Source: Micromonospora halophytica (GTDB taxonomy: Bacteria; Actinomycetota; Actinomycetes; Mycobacteriales; Micromonosporaceae). Taken from it: DNA of 64,000 nt. The notes under the pieces were generated by a model. It was not told the DNA's origin, made no database searches, and saw nothing but the letters and a program-made list of their open reading frames with translations. Location: the NCBI RefSeq assembly GCF_900090245.1, contig NZ_FMDN01000020.1, positions 43,844-107,843 on the forward strand. Reading direction: 5' to 3'. The position numbers and the translations under genes are program-made. Positions 45,196 to 54,759 of this stretch are shown here, in pieces; the stretch's first letter is position 1, and the number at the start of each line of letters is the position of its first letter.

Positions 45196-47205
45196 TCAGG
45201 CGGCGGACGGGCCGGCGTTGGTCCGGGAGCCGACGACGTCGCGCACGTGCGCCACCGCCTCGGCCACCGGCACGCCGTTGCGCTGCGAGCCGTCCCGGTA
45301 CCGGAAGGAGACCGTGCCGGCCGCCACGTCGTCGTCGCCGACGATCACCATGAACGGGATCTTCTGCTGCTGCGCGGTGCGGATCTTCTTCTGCATCCGG
45401 TCGTCACCGGTGTCCACCTGGGCACGGACGCCCTCGGCGCGCAGCGCCGCCACGAACTCGTGCAGGTAGTCGGTGTGGTCCTCACGGATCGGGATGCCGA
45501 CCACCTGCACCGGGGCCAGCCAGGCCGGGAACGCGCCCGCGTAGTGCTCGGTGAGCACACCGACGAAGCGTTCGATCGACCCGAACTTGGCGCAGTGGAT
45601 CATGACCGGCTGCTGCCGGGTGCCGTCGGCCGCCTGGTACTCCAGCCCGAAACCCTTGGGCTGGTTGAAGTCGTACTGGATCGTCGACATCTGCCAGGTA
45701 CGGCCGATCGCGTCCTTGGCCTGCACGGAGATCTTCGGGCCGTAGAAGGCCGCGCCACCGGGGTCGGGCACCAGGTCCAGCCCGGTCTCGCGCGCACACT
45801 GCTCCAGCACCGCGGTCGCCGTCGCCCAGTCCTCCTCGGTGCCGACGAACTTCTCCGGCTTGGACTCGTCGCGGGTCGACAACTCCAGGTAGAAGTCGTC
45901 GATGCCGAAGTCCTTCAGCAGGCCGAGCACGAAGCTCAACAGGTGCTTGACCTCGGCCGGCGCCTGCTCCTTCGTGCAGTAGGAGTGCGAGTCGTCCTGC
46001 GTGAAGCCGCGCACCCGGGTCAGCCCGTGGATGACGCCCGACTTCTCGTACCGGTACACCGAGCCGAACTCGAACAGCCGCATCGGCAGCTCACGGTAGG
46101 ACCGCCCGCGCGACCGGTAGATCAGGTTGTGCATCGGGCAGTTCATCGCCTTGAGGTAGTAGTCCGCGCCCTCGAACTCGATGGGCGGGAACATCCCGTC
46201 GGCGTAGTACGGCAGGTGACCCGAGGTGTGGAAGAGGCCTTCCTTCGAGATGTGCGGGGTGCCGACGTACTGGAAGCCCTCCTCGATGTGGCGGGCGCGG
46301 ACGTAGTCCTCCATCTCCCGCTTGATCACACCGCCCTTGGGGTGGAAGACGGGCAGGCCGGAACCGATCTCGTCGGGGAAGCTGAACAGGTCCAGGTCCG
46401 CGCCGAGCTTGCGGTGGTCGCGCCGGGCGGCCTCCTCCAGCAGCTTCAGGTACGCCTTGAGCTCGTCCCGGGTCGGCCACGCGGTGCCGTACACCCGCTG
46501 CAGCTGCGGGTTCTTCTCCGAGCCGCGCCAGTAGGCGGCGGCCGAGCGCATCAGCTTGAACGCGCCGATCAGCCGGGTGTTCGGCAGGTGCGGGCCACGG
46601 CAGAGGTCCGACCAGCAGACCTTCTCCTCGGTCGCGGCGAGGTTGTCGTAGATGGTCAGCTCGCCGCCGCCCACCTCCATCACCTCGGAGGAGTCCAGCC
46701 CCTCCCCCTTGACGTCGATCAGCTCCAGCTTGAACGGCTCCGCGGCCAGCTCGGCCTTGGCCTGCTCCAGGCTGTCGAAGCGGCGGCGGCGGAACCGCTG
46801 CCCGGACTTGACGATCTCCTGCATCCGCTTCTCGAGCCGGCCGAGGTCGTCCGGCTGGAACGGCTTGTCCACCGCGAAGTCGTAGTAGAAGCCGTTCTCG
46901 ATCGGCGGGCCGATGCCGAGCTTCGCCTCCGGGAAGACGTCCTGCACGGCCTGGGCGAGCACGTGCGCGCATGAGTGGCGCAGCACGTTCAGACCGTCCG
47001 GGGTGTCGATCGCGACCGGCTCGACCGTGGTGTCCTCGGCCGGCATCCAGTCCAGGTCACGCAGCTGGCCCTGCGGGTCACGGACCACCACGATCGCCTT
47101 CGGGTTGGTGGCGGGCAGCCCGGCCGCGGCCACCGCGTCGGCCGCCGTCGTCCCGGCGGCGACGACGACGGGGTCGGCCACTGCGGGGGTACGGGGTGCG
47201 GACAC
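45196..47205 (-). CDS. thrS: Threonyl-tRNA synthetase
   Basis: Charges tRNA-Thr. 669 residues: TGS domain, editing domain (LRHSCAHVLAQAV, with CRGPHLPNT), class II catalytic core (motif 1 FHPKGGVIKREMEDYVR, motif 2 RYEKSGVIHGLTRVRGFTQ, motif 3 AKFGSIERFVGVL) and anticodon-binding end. Zinc ligands are in AMNCPMHN and DDSHSY. No T-box leader is seen upstream. As in mycobacteria it neighbours the HIT and PI genes, here with an M15 gene between. Confidence 0.97.
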   Translation of the reverse strand: MSAPRTPAVADPVVVAAGTTAADAVAAAGLPATNPKAIVVVRDPQGQLRDLDWMPAEDTTVEPVAIDTPDGLNVLRHSCAHVLAQAVQDVFPEAKLGIGPPIENGFYYDFAVDKPFQPDDLGRLEKRMQEIVKSGQRFRRRRFDSLEQAKAELAAEPFKLELIDVKGEGLDSSEVMEVGGGELTIYDNLAATEEKVCWSDLCRGPHLPNTRLIGAFKLMRSAAAYWRGSEKNPQLQRVYGTAWPTRDELKAYLKLLEEAARRDHRKLGADLDLFSFPDEIGSGLPVFHPKGGVIKREMEDYVRARHIEEGFQYVGTPHISKEGLFHTSGHLPYYADGMFPPIEFEGADYYLKAMNCPMHNLIYRSRGRSYRELPMRLFEFGSVYRYEKSGVIHGLTRVRGFTQDDSHSYCTKEQAPAEVKHLLSFVLGLLKDFGIDDFYLELSTRDESKPEKFVGTEEDWATATAVLEQCARETGLDLVPDPGGAAFYGPKISVQAKDAIGRTWQMSTIQYDFNQPKGFGLEYQAADGTRQQPVMIHCAKFGSIERFVGVLTEHYAGAFPAWLAPVQVVGIPIREDHTDYLHEFVAALRAEGVRAQVDTGDDRMQKKIRTAQQQKIPFMVIVGDDDVAAGTVSFRYRDGSQRNGVPVAEAVAHVRDVVGSRTNAGPSAA

Positions 47206-47396
47206 GGTGACTCCTCAGCTGCAGACGGTACGGATGTGCCGGGGTCCGGCTCCTGCGATGCTATCGGTCGCCCCCTTCCGCCCGGTCGTCGGGAAAGGAA
47301 GGGCCCGGATGTCGTCCCGCCGGCGGTTGAACCTTTTCCGCTTCCCGTCCGAACTACCGGGTGTGGCCGGAGCCGGTGCCGGCCGGGTGGAGACGG

Positions 47397-48230
47397 ATGG
47401 GGGCACGGATGGCGACGACCCGCAGTGGCAGCCGGCGGGGCCGGACCGTACTCGTGCTGGCCACGGCCGTGGCCGGCGTGCTGGGCTGGCCGGGGGCCGC
47501 GTCGGCGGCGGGCGTGACGACCACGCCGACGCAGGCGGCGCAGGGCGAGGCGGTGACACTACGCCTGGTGGTGCCCGAGGAACGGCCGGGCGCGCGGACC
47601 GAGAAGATCGAGTTCAGGCTGCCGGAGGACGCCCCGGTCGGCGAGGTCTACCCGCTGTCGGTGGACGGCTGGGCGCCGCTGATGACCTCCCGCACCCTGG
47701 ACCGGCCGGTGGCCGGGATCCACGCCCCCGGCGTCACCACGGTGACCGCCTCGGTGGTGTGGACCCGGGCCGCCGGCGCGCCGGTGCCCGGCCCGGCCCG
47801 CCTCTCGGTCGCCATGGGGCCGCTGCCGCGGACCGACCGGATGGACTTCGAGGTGGTGCAGACGTACTCGGACGGCACGGTGGTCCGCTGGGCCGACCGC
47901 AGCGGCGGGGCGCACCCCGCGCCGACGTTGACCCTGCTGCCGGCGGCGGCCGGGGCCGCGGCCGGGCACCCGCACGGCGGCGCGGCCGGGGACCCGCACG
48001 GCGGCGCGGCCGGGGAGCCGGCCGGGGCGGCGCGGGCCGACGGCGACGACGGGCCGAGCGCGGACGTGCTGCTCGGCGGCGGGCTGCTGATCGGCCTCGG
48101 CGGGGGCGCGCTGATCGGCTGGGCGGTGAGCCGGGCGCGGCACCGGGCCGAGCCGGACGACGACCAGCCGGAGAGCGAGCCGTCGACCGACGAGTCGCGT
48201 CCGGCGGCCGAGCCGGTGGGGTCACGCTGA
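47397..48230 (+). CDS. YcnI-like (DUF1775) membrane-anchored protein
   Basis: 277 residues; start at ATG 47397 with GGTGGAG upstream, or four codons later at 47409. A signal peptide ends near ASA-AGV. The DUF1775 fold starts with VTTTPTQAAQGEAVTLRLVVPEE, has TEKIEFRLPEDAPVG and DGWAPLMTSRTL, then a linker with three 8-residue repeats (AAGHPHGG-type), a helix (LLGGGLLIGLGGGALIGWAVS) and a charged tail. YcnI proteins are linked to copper; the usual CopC/D partners are not here. It converges with the ADP-ribosylglycohydrolase gene. Confidence 0.8.
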   Translation: MGARMATTRSGSRRGRTVLVLATAVAGVLGWPGAASAAGVTTTPTQAAQGEAVTLRLVVPEERPGARTEKIEFRLPEDAPVGEVYPLSVDGWAPLMTSRTLDRPVAGIHAPGVTTVTASVVWTRAAGAPVPGPARLSVAMGPLPRTDRMDFEVVQTYSDGTVVRWADRSGGAHPAPTLTLLPAAAGAAAGHPHGGAAGDPHGGAAGEPAGAARADGDDGPSADVLLGGGLLIGLGGGALIGWAVSRARHRAEPDDDQPESEPSTDESRPAAEPVGSR

Positions 48231-48232
48231 GG

Positions 48233-49153
48233 TCAGCGCACCCACTCCGGCAGCGGCTCCCGGGCCGCCAGCCAGCCGTCCGGCACGCCGCCCGGGGTGC
48301 CCACCCCGGTGTACGCGGCCACCACCGAGCCGACGATCGCGGCGGTGGTGTCGACGTCCCCGCCCGCCTCGACGCAGGCGCGGACCGCCGCCGGATAGTC
48401 GGCGAGGTGGGTGGCGGCCACCCAGAGCGTGAAGGCGACGGTGTCCTGGGCGGTGACCCGGGAGCCGTTGCCGAGCCCGTCGACCGCCTCGGCGAGCGGT
48501 CGGCCGAGCAGGCCGGCGGCGCGACGCACCCCCCGGGCCACCTCGGCGGCGGGATCGAGCGCGGCGGCGACCGCGGCCAGCAGCCGGGCCGGGTCCGGCC
48601 GGTCGCCGTCGAGCCGGGCGCGGGCGGCGAGCGAGGCGGCGACGGCCACCGCGACCGCCCCGGCGATCCCCTCCGCGTGGGCGTGGGTGACCTCGGCCGA
48701 CGCCCGGGCCCGGGCCGCCGCCTTCGCGGTGGAGTCGGCGTACCAGGCGCCGAGCGGGCCGACCCGCATCGCCGCGCCGTTGCCGCAGGAGCCCTGCCCG
48801 TCGAAGGCCGAGGCGGCGGCGACCGGCCACGGTGTGCCGGTCCGGATGAGCCGCAGGATCGTCACCGCGCCCGGCCCGTACCCCCGGTACGGCTCACAGC
48901 GCTGCGCGAAGGCGAGCGCGAGCCGGTCGGCGTCGACGTCGCCGTGCTCGGCCAGCTCCGCGACCACGGAGCAGGCCATCTCCGTGTCGTCGGTCCACTG
49001 CCAGGGTGGCGGGGGCAGCCGCCCGGCCGCGACGTCGGCCGGGTGCCGCCCCGGCACGAAGAACTGCGATCCCAGGGCATCGCCGACCGAGAGGCCGGCG
49101 AGGCTGTCGCGGGCCAGGGCCGCCCTGGCGTCGGGAAACAGCGTGAAGGTCAT
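48233..49153 (-). CDS. ADP-ribosylglycohydrolase family protein
   Basis: Removes ADP-ribose from proteins or small molecules; 306 residues from ATG (MTFTLFPDARAALARD). Family residues are visible: GLSVGDALGSQF, WTDDTEMA near the start, and GGDVDTTAAIVG near the end, which bind two magnesium ions. No ADP-ribosyltransferase partner lies beside it. It is divergent from the two-component genes. Confidence 0.9.
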   Translation of the reverse strand: MTFTLFPDARAALARDSLAGLSVGDALGSQFFVPGRHPADVAAGRLPPPPWQWTDDTEMACSVVAELAEHGDVDADRLALAFAQRCEPYRGYGPGAVTILRLIRTGTPWPVAAASAFDGQGSCGNGAAMRVGPLGAWYADSTAKAAARARASAEVTHAHAEGIAGAVAVAVAASLAARARLDGDRPDPARLLAAVAAALDPAAEVARGVRRAAGLLGRPLAEAVDGLGNGSRVTAQDTVAFTLWVAATHLADYPAAVRACVEAGGDVDTTAAIVGSVVAAYTGVGTPGGVPDGWLAAREPLPEWVR

Positions 49154-49226
49154 CGTCGTGCCAGCTTGCCCGGTCGGCCGGGACGCCGCAACGCGATCAA
49201 CTTGCCACGGGCAGTACGGTGCTGAC

Positions 49227-49916
49227 GTGGCCACCGTGCTCCTGGTCGAAGACGATCACGTCGTACGCGGCGCGATGCTGCGGTCCCTCACCGAGCGGGG
49301 GCACGCCGTGCACGCCGTCGGCACGGCGCTGGACGCGCTGCGCCGGGTCGCCGCCGAGACCCCGGACCTCGTCGTGCTGGACCTCGGCCTGCCCGACCTG
49401 GACGGCTCCGACGCGCTGCGGATGCTGCGCGGCATCACCGACGTGCCGATCATCATCGCCACCGCCCGTGACGACGAGCAGTCGGTGGTCCGGCTGCTGC
49501 GCGCCGGCGCCGACGACTACATGGTCAAGCCCTTCACCGGCGCGCATCTCGACGCCCGGATCACCACCGTGCTGCGCCGGGTCGGCCGGGCCAGCCGGAC
49601 GGTGCAGCCGGCGGTGCACACCGTCGGCGGCCTGCGGGTGGACGTGGGCGAGCGCAGCGCGCTGCTCGACGGGGAGCCACTGGCGCTGACCCGCAAGGAA
49701 TTCGACCTGCTGGCGTATCTCGCCGCACGACCCGGCCGGGTAGTGTCCCGGCGGGAGCTCTTGGAGGAGGTATGGCGGCAGCCGTCGGTCGGCGAGGACC
49801 AGACCATCGACGTTCACCTGTACTGGCTGCGCCGAAAGATGGGCGAGTCCGCGGCGAAGCCGCGCTACCTGCGCACCGTGCGGGGGGTGGGCTTCCGGCT
49901 GGTGGCCCCGGACTGA
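49227..49916 (+). CDS. OmpR/PhoB-type response regulator
   Basis: 229 residues from a GTG start (VATVLLVEDDHVVRG). The receiver has the acidic pair EDD, the phosphorylated Asp in VVLDLGLPDLDG and Lys in MVKPFT. The winged helix reads LTRKEFDLLAYLAARPGRVVS, DVHLYWLRRKMG. The stop overlaps the presumed kinase start. Target genes are unknown. Confidence 0.93.
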   Translation: MATVLLVEDDHVVRGAMLRSLTERGHAVHAVGTALDALRRVAAETPDLVVLDLGLPDLDGSDALRMLRGITDVPIIIATARDDEQSVVRLLRAGADDYMVKPFTGAHLDARITTVLRRVGRASRTVQPAVHTVGGLRVDVGERSALLDGEPLALTRKEFDLLAYLAARPGRVVSRRELLEEVWRQPSVGEDQTIDVHLYWLRRKMGESAAKPRYLRTVRGVGFRLVAPD

Positions 49917-51337
49917 GGCTGGCGCTGGCCTACCTCACCGCCGGCATGTGCGCGCTGGTCGCGCTCGCCTTCCTGGTCCCCCTCGGGTTGAGCCTGCGCG
50001 ACGAGGTACGCGACGAGGCGCTGGCCGACGCGGCGCGCCGCAGCGCGCTGGTCACCGGGGCGCTCGCGGTGAGCACCGAGCCGGCAGCGGTACGCCGGGC
50101 CGTGGAGGCCAGCGGCGACGACCCGGCGACCCGGCCGGTCGTGCACGGGCTGGGCGGCGCCGAGCCCGCCGGCCGGGCCGCCGAGGCGGACCTGGAGCGG
50201 GCGCGCGACGGGCAGCGGTCGGTGGTCGTCGACGTCGACGACGGGGTGCTGCGCCTGGACCCGGTGGTGCTCGACGACCAGATCGCCGTGGTGGAGACGT
50301 TCGTCCCCGCCACCGAACTGGACGAGGGTGCCGGCGGGACGTGGCTGCTGCTGGCCGCGGTGGCCGTGGCACTGGTCGGCGCGGCGGTGATCGTGGTGGA
50401 CCGGGTGGCGGCGCGGGCGGTCGACTCCACCCGAGGGCTGGTCCGGGCCGCCCTGGCCGTCGGCGACGGCGACCTGGGCGTACGGGTGGAGCCGAGCGGT
50501 CCCCGGGAGCTGGCCGAGGCCGGGTACGCGTTCAACCGGATGGCGGACCGGATGGTCGCCGCCCGCACCGACGAGCGTGAGTTGGTGGCGGACCTGTCGC
50601 ACCGGCTGCGTACCCCGCTGACCGTGCTGCGGCTGGACGCCGAGGGGTTGGACTCCGACGACACCAGCGTCGGCTCGTTCACCCCGGCGGAGCTGGACCG
50701 GCGGCGCACGATCCGGCGGATCCGGCAGGCGATCGTCACCCTGGAGGGTGAGATCGACGTGCTGATCAAGACCACCCGCAAGGCGGTCACCCACGAGGCC
50801 GGGCCGGCGGAGTGCGACGTCAGCGAGGTGGTCCGGGACCGGATGGTCTTCTGGGCGGCCCTGGCCGGCGACCAGAACCGCCCGCACCGGGTGATCGGTG
50901 CCCAGCTGCGGATCCCCGCGCCGGTCCCCCGGGCCGAGCTGGCCGCCGCGCTGGACGCGGTCATCGGCAACGTCTTCCGCTACACCCCGCAGGGGACCGC
51001 GTTCGAGGTGGCGGTCTCCCGACGGGACGGGTACGTGGCGATCCGCATCGACGACGCCGGCCCGGGCATCGCCAACCCGGACCGGGCGTTGCGCCGCGGC
51101 ACCAGCGACCAGGGCTCCACCGGCCTGGGGCTGGACATCGCCAAGCGGGTGGCGTTGCAGGCCAACGGCTCGGTCAGCATCGACCGGGCCCGGCTCGGCG
51201 GGGCGAGCGTGGTGATGCTGCTGGCCGACCCGGAGGCGACGCCCCGGCAGGTCAACCGGTTCGGGCTGGTCGGCCGGATGGCCCGGGAGGCCCGCGAGCA
51301 GAAGACGGGCGGCCGCTGGCCCCGGCGCCGCTCCTGA
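49913..51337 (+). CDS. Sensor histidine kinase
   Basis: Partner kinase of the preceding regulator. No ATG or GTG is well placed for a full first helix: CTG at 49913 overlaps the regulator stop as CTGA and would give 474 residues; the first ATG (49946) shortens the first helix. Two helices (about 4-25 and 143-165) flank an extracellular domain; then HAMP, H-box DLSHRLRTPLTVL, N-box VIGNVFRYTPQG, G-boxes DDAGPGI and GSTGLGLDI. The signal is unknown. Confidence 0.88.
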   Translation: MRLALAYLTAGMCALVALAFLVPLGLSLRDEVRDEALADAARRSALVTGALAVSTEPAAVRRAVEASGDDPATRPVVHGLGGAEPAGRAAEADLERARDGQRSVVVDVDDGVLRLDPVVLDDQIAVVETFVPATELDEGAGGTWLLLAAVAVALVGAAVIVVDRVAARAVDSTRGLVRAALAVGDGDLGVRVEPSGPRELAEAGYAFNRMADRMVAARTDERELVADLSHRLRTPLTVLRLDAEGLDSDDTSVGSFTPAELDRRRTIRRIRQAIVTLEGEIDVLIKTTRKAVTHEAGPAECDVSEVVRDRMVFWAALAGDQNRPHRVIGAQLRIPAPVPRAELAAALDAVIGNVFRYTPQGTAFEVAVSRRDGYVAIRIDDAGPGIANPDRALRRGTSDQGSTGLGLDIAKRVALQANGSVSIDRARLGGASVVMLLADPEATPRQVNRFGLVGRMAREAREQKTGGRWPRRRS

Positions 51338-51785
51338 CCGCGGCACTTTCCGTGGCGGTGGGCCGAGCCGGCCCCGTGACACCTCGCGCCGCCGCCTCCG
51401 GGAGCACGCCGGCCGCCGCACCGCTGCGGCCGGCTGTGGGGTGGCGCAAGTCTTCCTTAGATCCGGATTAACGCGGGCGGCGATCGGGCCGCGCGGTGAC
51501 AGGATCGACGACGAACCCATCAGTTCCACCGGCCTGTCGCCCCTGACAACTGCCGGCCGGTGGAGCCGTACGCGCGGCGGGAGTACGGTCCCCCCACACC
51601 CGCTCCCGCCGCGCGTCCACCTCCCACCCCCGCCGCCGCACGAGGCGGCCCCGCTCATGATCCAGTCACACTTTCCGGCGCGACACGCCGCGGTACGTGT
51701 GCAGACGTGCGACCGGATCATGGCCACCCGGGTCCGAGCGGTCCGTGCGCTGCCGGGGCCGGTGGCGGCGGGCCGGGTGCCGGGC
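51338..51785. other. Gene-poor region between the kinase and adenosine deaminase genes
   Basis: 448 bases with no convincing gene on either strand. A perfect 13-bp inverted repeat (arms 51570-51582 and 51604-51616, ACGCGCGGCGGGA, 21-nt loop) is the clearest structure and could end one of the convergent transcripts. An A/T-rich spot (TTCCTTAGATCCGGATTAA) lies near 51450-51475. Confidence 0.5.
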
Positions 51786-52811
51786 TCAGCGGGGGGCGGT
51801 GGCCGCGTAGGCGTCGATCTCGGCGCTGATCCGGGTCTTCTCCCCCGGTTCGAGGAACGAGGCGGTCACCGCGTCCTTCGCCAGCGCCGCCAGCCGGTCT
51901 GGGCCGGCGTCGAGCAGCCGGGCGGCCACCGCGTACTCGTCGTTGAGCGTGGTGCCGAACATCGGCGGGTCGTCGGAGTTGACGGTGACCAGCACGCCCG
52001 CGTCGACCAGCCGCCTCAGCGGGTGCCCGGAGATGCGGGCGACGGCCCGGGTACGCACGTTGGAGGTCGGGCAGACCTCCAACGCGATCCGGTGCTCGGC
52101 CAGGTACGCCAGCAGTTCCGGGTCCTCGGCGGCGGCGATGCCGTGGCCGATCCGCTCGGCGCCGAGGTCGCGCAACGCGTCCCAGACCGTCTGCGGGCCG
52201 GTGGTCTCCCCCGCGTGCGGCACCGACCGCAGCCCGGCCGCCCGGGCCTGGTCGAAGTACGGCTTGAACTGCGGCCGGGGCACGCCGATCTCCGGGCCGC
52301 CGAGGCCGAAGCTGACCAGCCCGTCCGGCCGCTGCTCCAGGGCGATCCGCAGGGTCTCCTCGGCGGCCGGCAGCCCGGCCTCGCCCGGGATGTCGAAGCA
52401 CCAGCGCAGGGCGATGCCGAAGTCGGCCTCGGCCCGCTTGCGGGCGTCCTCGATCGCCTCGCAGAACGCCGGGGCGGGGATCCCCCGGTGCACGTGCGAG
52501 TACGGGGTGACGGTCAGCTCGGCGTACCGGACCTGCTGGCGGGCCAGCTCCCGGGCGACCTCGTGGGTGAGGATCCAGACGTCCTCCGGGTCGCGGATCA
52601 GGTCCACCACGCTCAGGTAGACCTCGATGAAGTGGGCGAAGTCGCGGAAGGCGAAGTAGTCGACGAGCGCGTCCGGGTCCGCCGGGACCGGGCTGCGCCC
52701 CTCGTGCCGGGCGGCCAGCTCGGCCACGATCCGGGGCGAGGCGGAGCCGACGTGGTGCACGTGCAGCTCCACCTTGGGCAGTCCGGCGATGAAGGTGGGC
52801 AGGTCGGTCAC
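51786..52811 (-). CDS. Adenosine deaminase family protein
   Basis: Probable purine nucleoside deaminase, 341 residues from a GTG (VTDLPTFIAGLPKVELH) that overlaps the methyltransferase stop. Zinc and catalytic parts: HVHHVGS (usual form LHLHLDGS), PHAGET, ERIGHGI and NSDDPPMFGTTL. The altered first motif keeps both zinc histidines but carries an extra histidine; this variant is known in actinobacteria. Substrate specificity is therefore uncertain. Operon with the methyltransferase. Confidence 0.88.
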   Translation of the reverse strand: MTDLPTFIAGLPKVELHVHHVGSASPRIVAELAARHEGRSPVPADPDALVDYFAFRDFAHFIEVYLSVVDLIRDPEDVWILTHEVARELARQQVRYAELTVTPYSHVHRGIPAPAFCEAIEDARKRAEADFGIALRWCFDIPGEAGLPAAEETLRIALEQRPDGLVSFGLGGPEIGVPRPQFKPYFDQARAAGLRSVPHAGETTGPQTVWDALRDLGAERIGHGIAAAEDPELLAYLAEHRIALEVCPTSNVRTRAVARISGHPLRRLVDAGVLVTVNSDDPPMFGTTLNDEYAVAARLLDAGPDRLAALAKDAVTASFLEPGEKTRISAEIDAYAATAPR

Positions 52812-53602
52812 AGGTTCTCCTCTGCACGGGCGCCGGTGCGGGCGACCACGAAGATCCGGCGGAACGGGAAGTGCACCTGACCATGCCGCACCGGGTACGC
52901 CTCGGCGAGTCGTACGCCCAGCTCGGCCCGGAAGTCCGCCCAGCCGGCGGGGTCCAGCGCGGCGCGGACCGGGCGCAGCGCCGTCCCCTCCATCCAGGTC
53001 AGCACCGGATGGTCGGCGTCGGCGTGGGCCGGGAGCAGGTGCACGTAGACAGTCTCCCAGGCGTCGACCACGCAGCCGGCGTCGCCCAGCGACGCGGCGT
53101 AGCCGACGGCGTCGTCGACCGGCGCCTCGCGCAGCAGCGACGCCAGCGCGGGCGCCCACCGGTCCCGACGGGCGACCTCGCGCAGCGCCCGGTGCGACGG
53201 GGCGTAGAAGTTGCCCGGGACCTGGAACGCCAGCCACGCGCCGGCGGGCAGTGCGTGGGCCCAGCGGGTGAGCAGCTCGCGGTGGCCGGGCACCCACTGG
53301 AGCACGGCGTTGGCGACGACCACGTCGACGTCCGGGGCCGGACGCCAGGCGGTGACGTCACCGACGGCGAAGTCGACCGGGGCGGCCAGCGTCCGCGCCC
53401 GGTCGATCATCTCCGGTGCGGAGTCGAGGCCGACCACCCGGGCCTCAGGCCAGCGGCGGGCCAGGGTGGTGGTCAGGGTGCCCGGTCCGCAGCCGAGGTC
53501 GACCACGACGTGCGGCCGGTCGGCCGGGATCCGGGCGATCAGGTCGTGGAACGGCCGGGACCGTTCGTCGCCGTAGCGCAGGTAGGCGGTCGGGTCCCAC
53601 AT
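52808..53602 (-). CDS. Trans-aconitate 2-methyltransferase-like SAM methyltransferase
   Basis: 264 residues starting MWDPTAYLRYGDERSRPF, with GGAGG five bases upstream. SAM-binding motif VVDLGCGPGTLT and VVVANAVLQWVPGH are seen, and the start WDPTAYLRY...RPFHDL is typical of Tam. Tam methylates trans-aconitate, a side product of citrate metabolism. It lies upstream of the deaminase gene with a four-base overlap. Confidence 0.88.
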   Translation of the reverse strand: MWDPTAYLRYGDERSRPFHDLIARIPADRPHVVVDLGCGPGTLTTTLARRWPEARVVGLDSAPEMIDRARTLAAPVDFAVGDVTAWRPAPDVDVVVANAVLQWVPGHRELLTRWAHALPAGAWLAFQVPGNFYAPSHRALREVARRDRWAPALASLLREAPVDDAVGYAASLGDAGCVVDAWETVYVHLLPAHADADHPVLTWMEGTALRPVRAALDPAGWADFRAELGVRLAEAYPVRHGQVHFPFRRIFVVARTGARAEENL

Positions 53603-53687
53603 CACAACCTCCAAACCGTACGTACGTCTTTCTTGGACCCTACGGCCCGCGCTGCGGCTCGGCAACACGGTCACTAGGCTCGGTCGA

Positions 53688-54671
53688 ATGGAACAGCGCA
53701 GCTTCGACCGGCTCGGCCGACGGGTGGGTGTGGTCGGCCTCGGCGCGTGGCAGCTCGGCGCCGACTGGGGCCAGGTCGACGAGACCGACGCCCAGGCCGT
53801 CCTCGCCGCCGCCGTGGACTCCGGGGTCACCTTCCTGGACACCGCCGACGTCTACGGCGACGGGCGCAGCGAACAGCTCATCGGCCGGTTCCTGCGCGAG
53901 CGGCCCGGGCACGGGCTGACCGTGGCGACCAAGATGGGCCGCCGGGTGGCACAGACGCCGGAGGCGTACACCCTGGACAACTTCCGGGCCTGGACCGACC
54001 GGTCCCGGGCCAACCTCGGCACGGACACCCTGGACCTGGTCCAGCTGCACTGCCCGCCGACGGCGGTCTTCACCGACGACCGGGTCTTCGACGCGCTGGA
54101 CACCCTGGTGTCCGAGCAGAGAATCGCCGGGTACGGGGTCAGCGTCGAGACCTGCGACCAGGCGCTGACCGCGATCGCCCGGCCCGGCGTGGCGAGCGTG
54201 CAGATCATCCTCAACGCGGTCCGGCTCAAGCCCCTGGAGCGGGTGCTGCCGGCCGCCGCCTCCGCCGGAGTGGGGATCATCGCCCGGGTGCCGCTGGCCA
54301 GCGGCCTGCTCTCCGGCCGCTACGACGAGCACACCACCTTCGCCCCCGACGACCACCGCACCTTCAACCGGCACGGGGAGAGCTTCGACGTCGGCGAGAC
54401 CTTCTCCGGTGTCGACTACGACCTCGGCCTGAAGGTCGTCCGCCGGCTCGCCCCGCTGGTCGGCCCGGAGCGCACCATGGCGCAGTTCGCGCTCCGCTGG
54501 ATCATCGACCAGCCCGGCCTCACCGTCGTCATCCCCGGCGCCCGCAACCCGGAGCAGGCCCGGAGCAACGCCTCGGCCGCCGCGCCGCCCCCGTCGACCG
54601 CCGAGGAGCACGACACCGTCCGGGCCGTCTACGACGAACTGGTCCGCCCGCGCGTGCACGACCGTTGGTGA
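53688..54671 (+). CDS. Aldo/keto reductase
   Basis: 327 residues starting MEQRSFDRLGRRVGVVGLG. Catalytic tetrad: FLDTADVYGDG, VATKMGRR and VQLHCPP. It resembles the YhdN/general stress type with a C-terminal RHGESFDVGETF region. Substrate unknown. Divergent from the methyltransferase gene across an 85-base gap. Confidence 0.9.
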   Translation: MEQRSFDRLGRRVGVVGLGAWQLGADWGQVDETDAQAVLAAAVDSGVTFLDTADVYGDGRSEQLIGRFLRERPGHGLTVATKMGRRVAQTPEAYTLDNFRAWTDRSRANLGTDTLDLVQLHCPPTAVFTDDRVFDALDTLVSEQRIAGYGVSVETCDQALTAIARPGVASVQIILNAVRLKPLERVLPAAASAGVGIIARVPLASGLLSGRYDEHTTFAPDDHRTFNRHGESFDVGETFSGVDYDLGLKVVRRLAPLVGPERTMAQFALRWIIDQPGLTVVIPGARNPEQARSNASAAAPPPSTAEEHDTVRAVYDELVRPRVHDRW

Positions 54672-54759
54672 GCCGCACGGGCACGGTGCTCGCGTCCGGC
54701 CCCGCCGGCACGGATGCTCACGGTGGGGCCGGCTGCGCCGGCGAGTGGAGGGGAGACGG

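Noticed and set aside
47206..47396. T-box riboswitch upstream of thrS
   Set aside because: No specifier-loop, T-box or terminator structure seen.
48233..49153. Toxin-antitoxin system with an ADP-ribosylglycohydrolase
   Set aside because: No ADP-ribosyltransferase partner beside it; neighbours are a YcnI-like protein and a two-component system.
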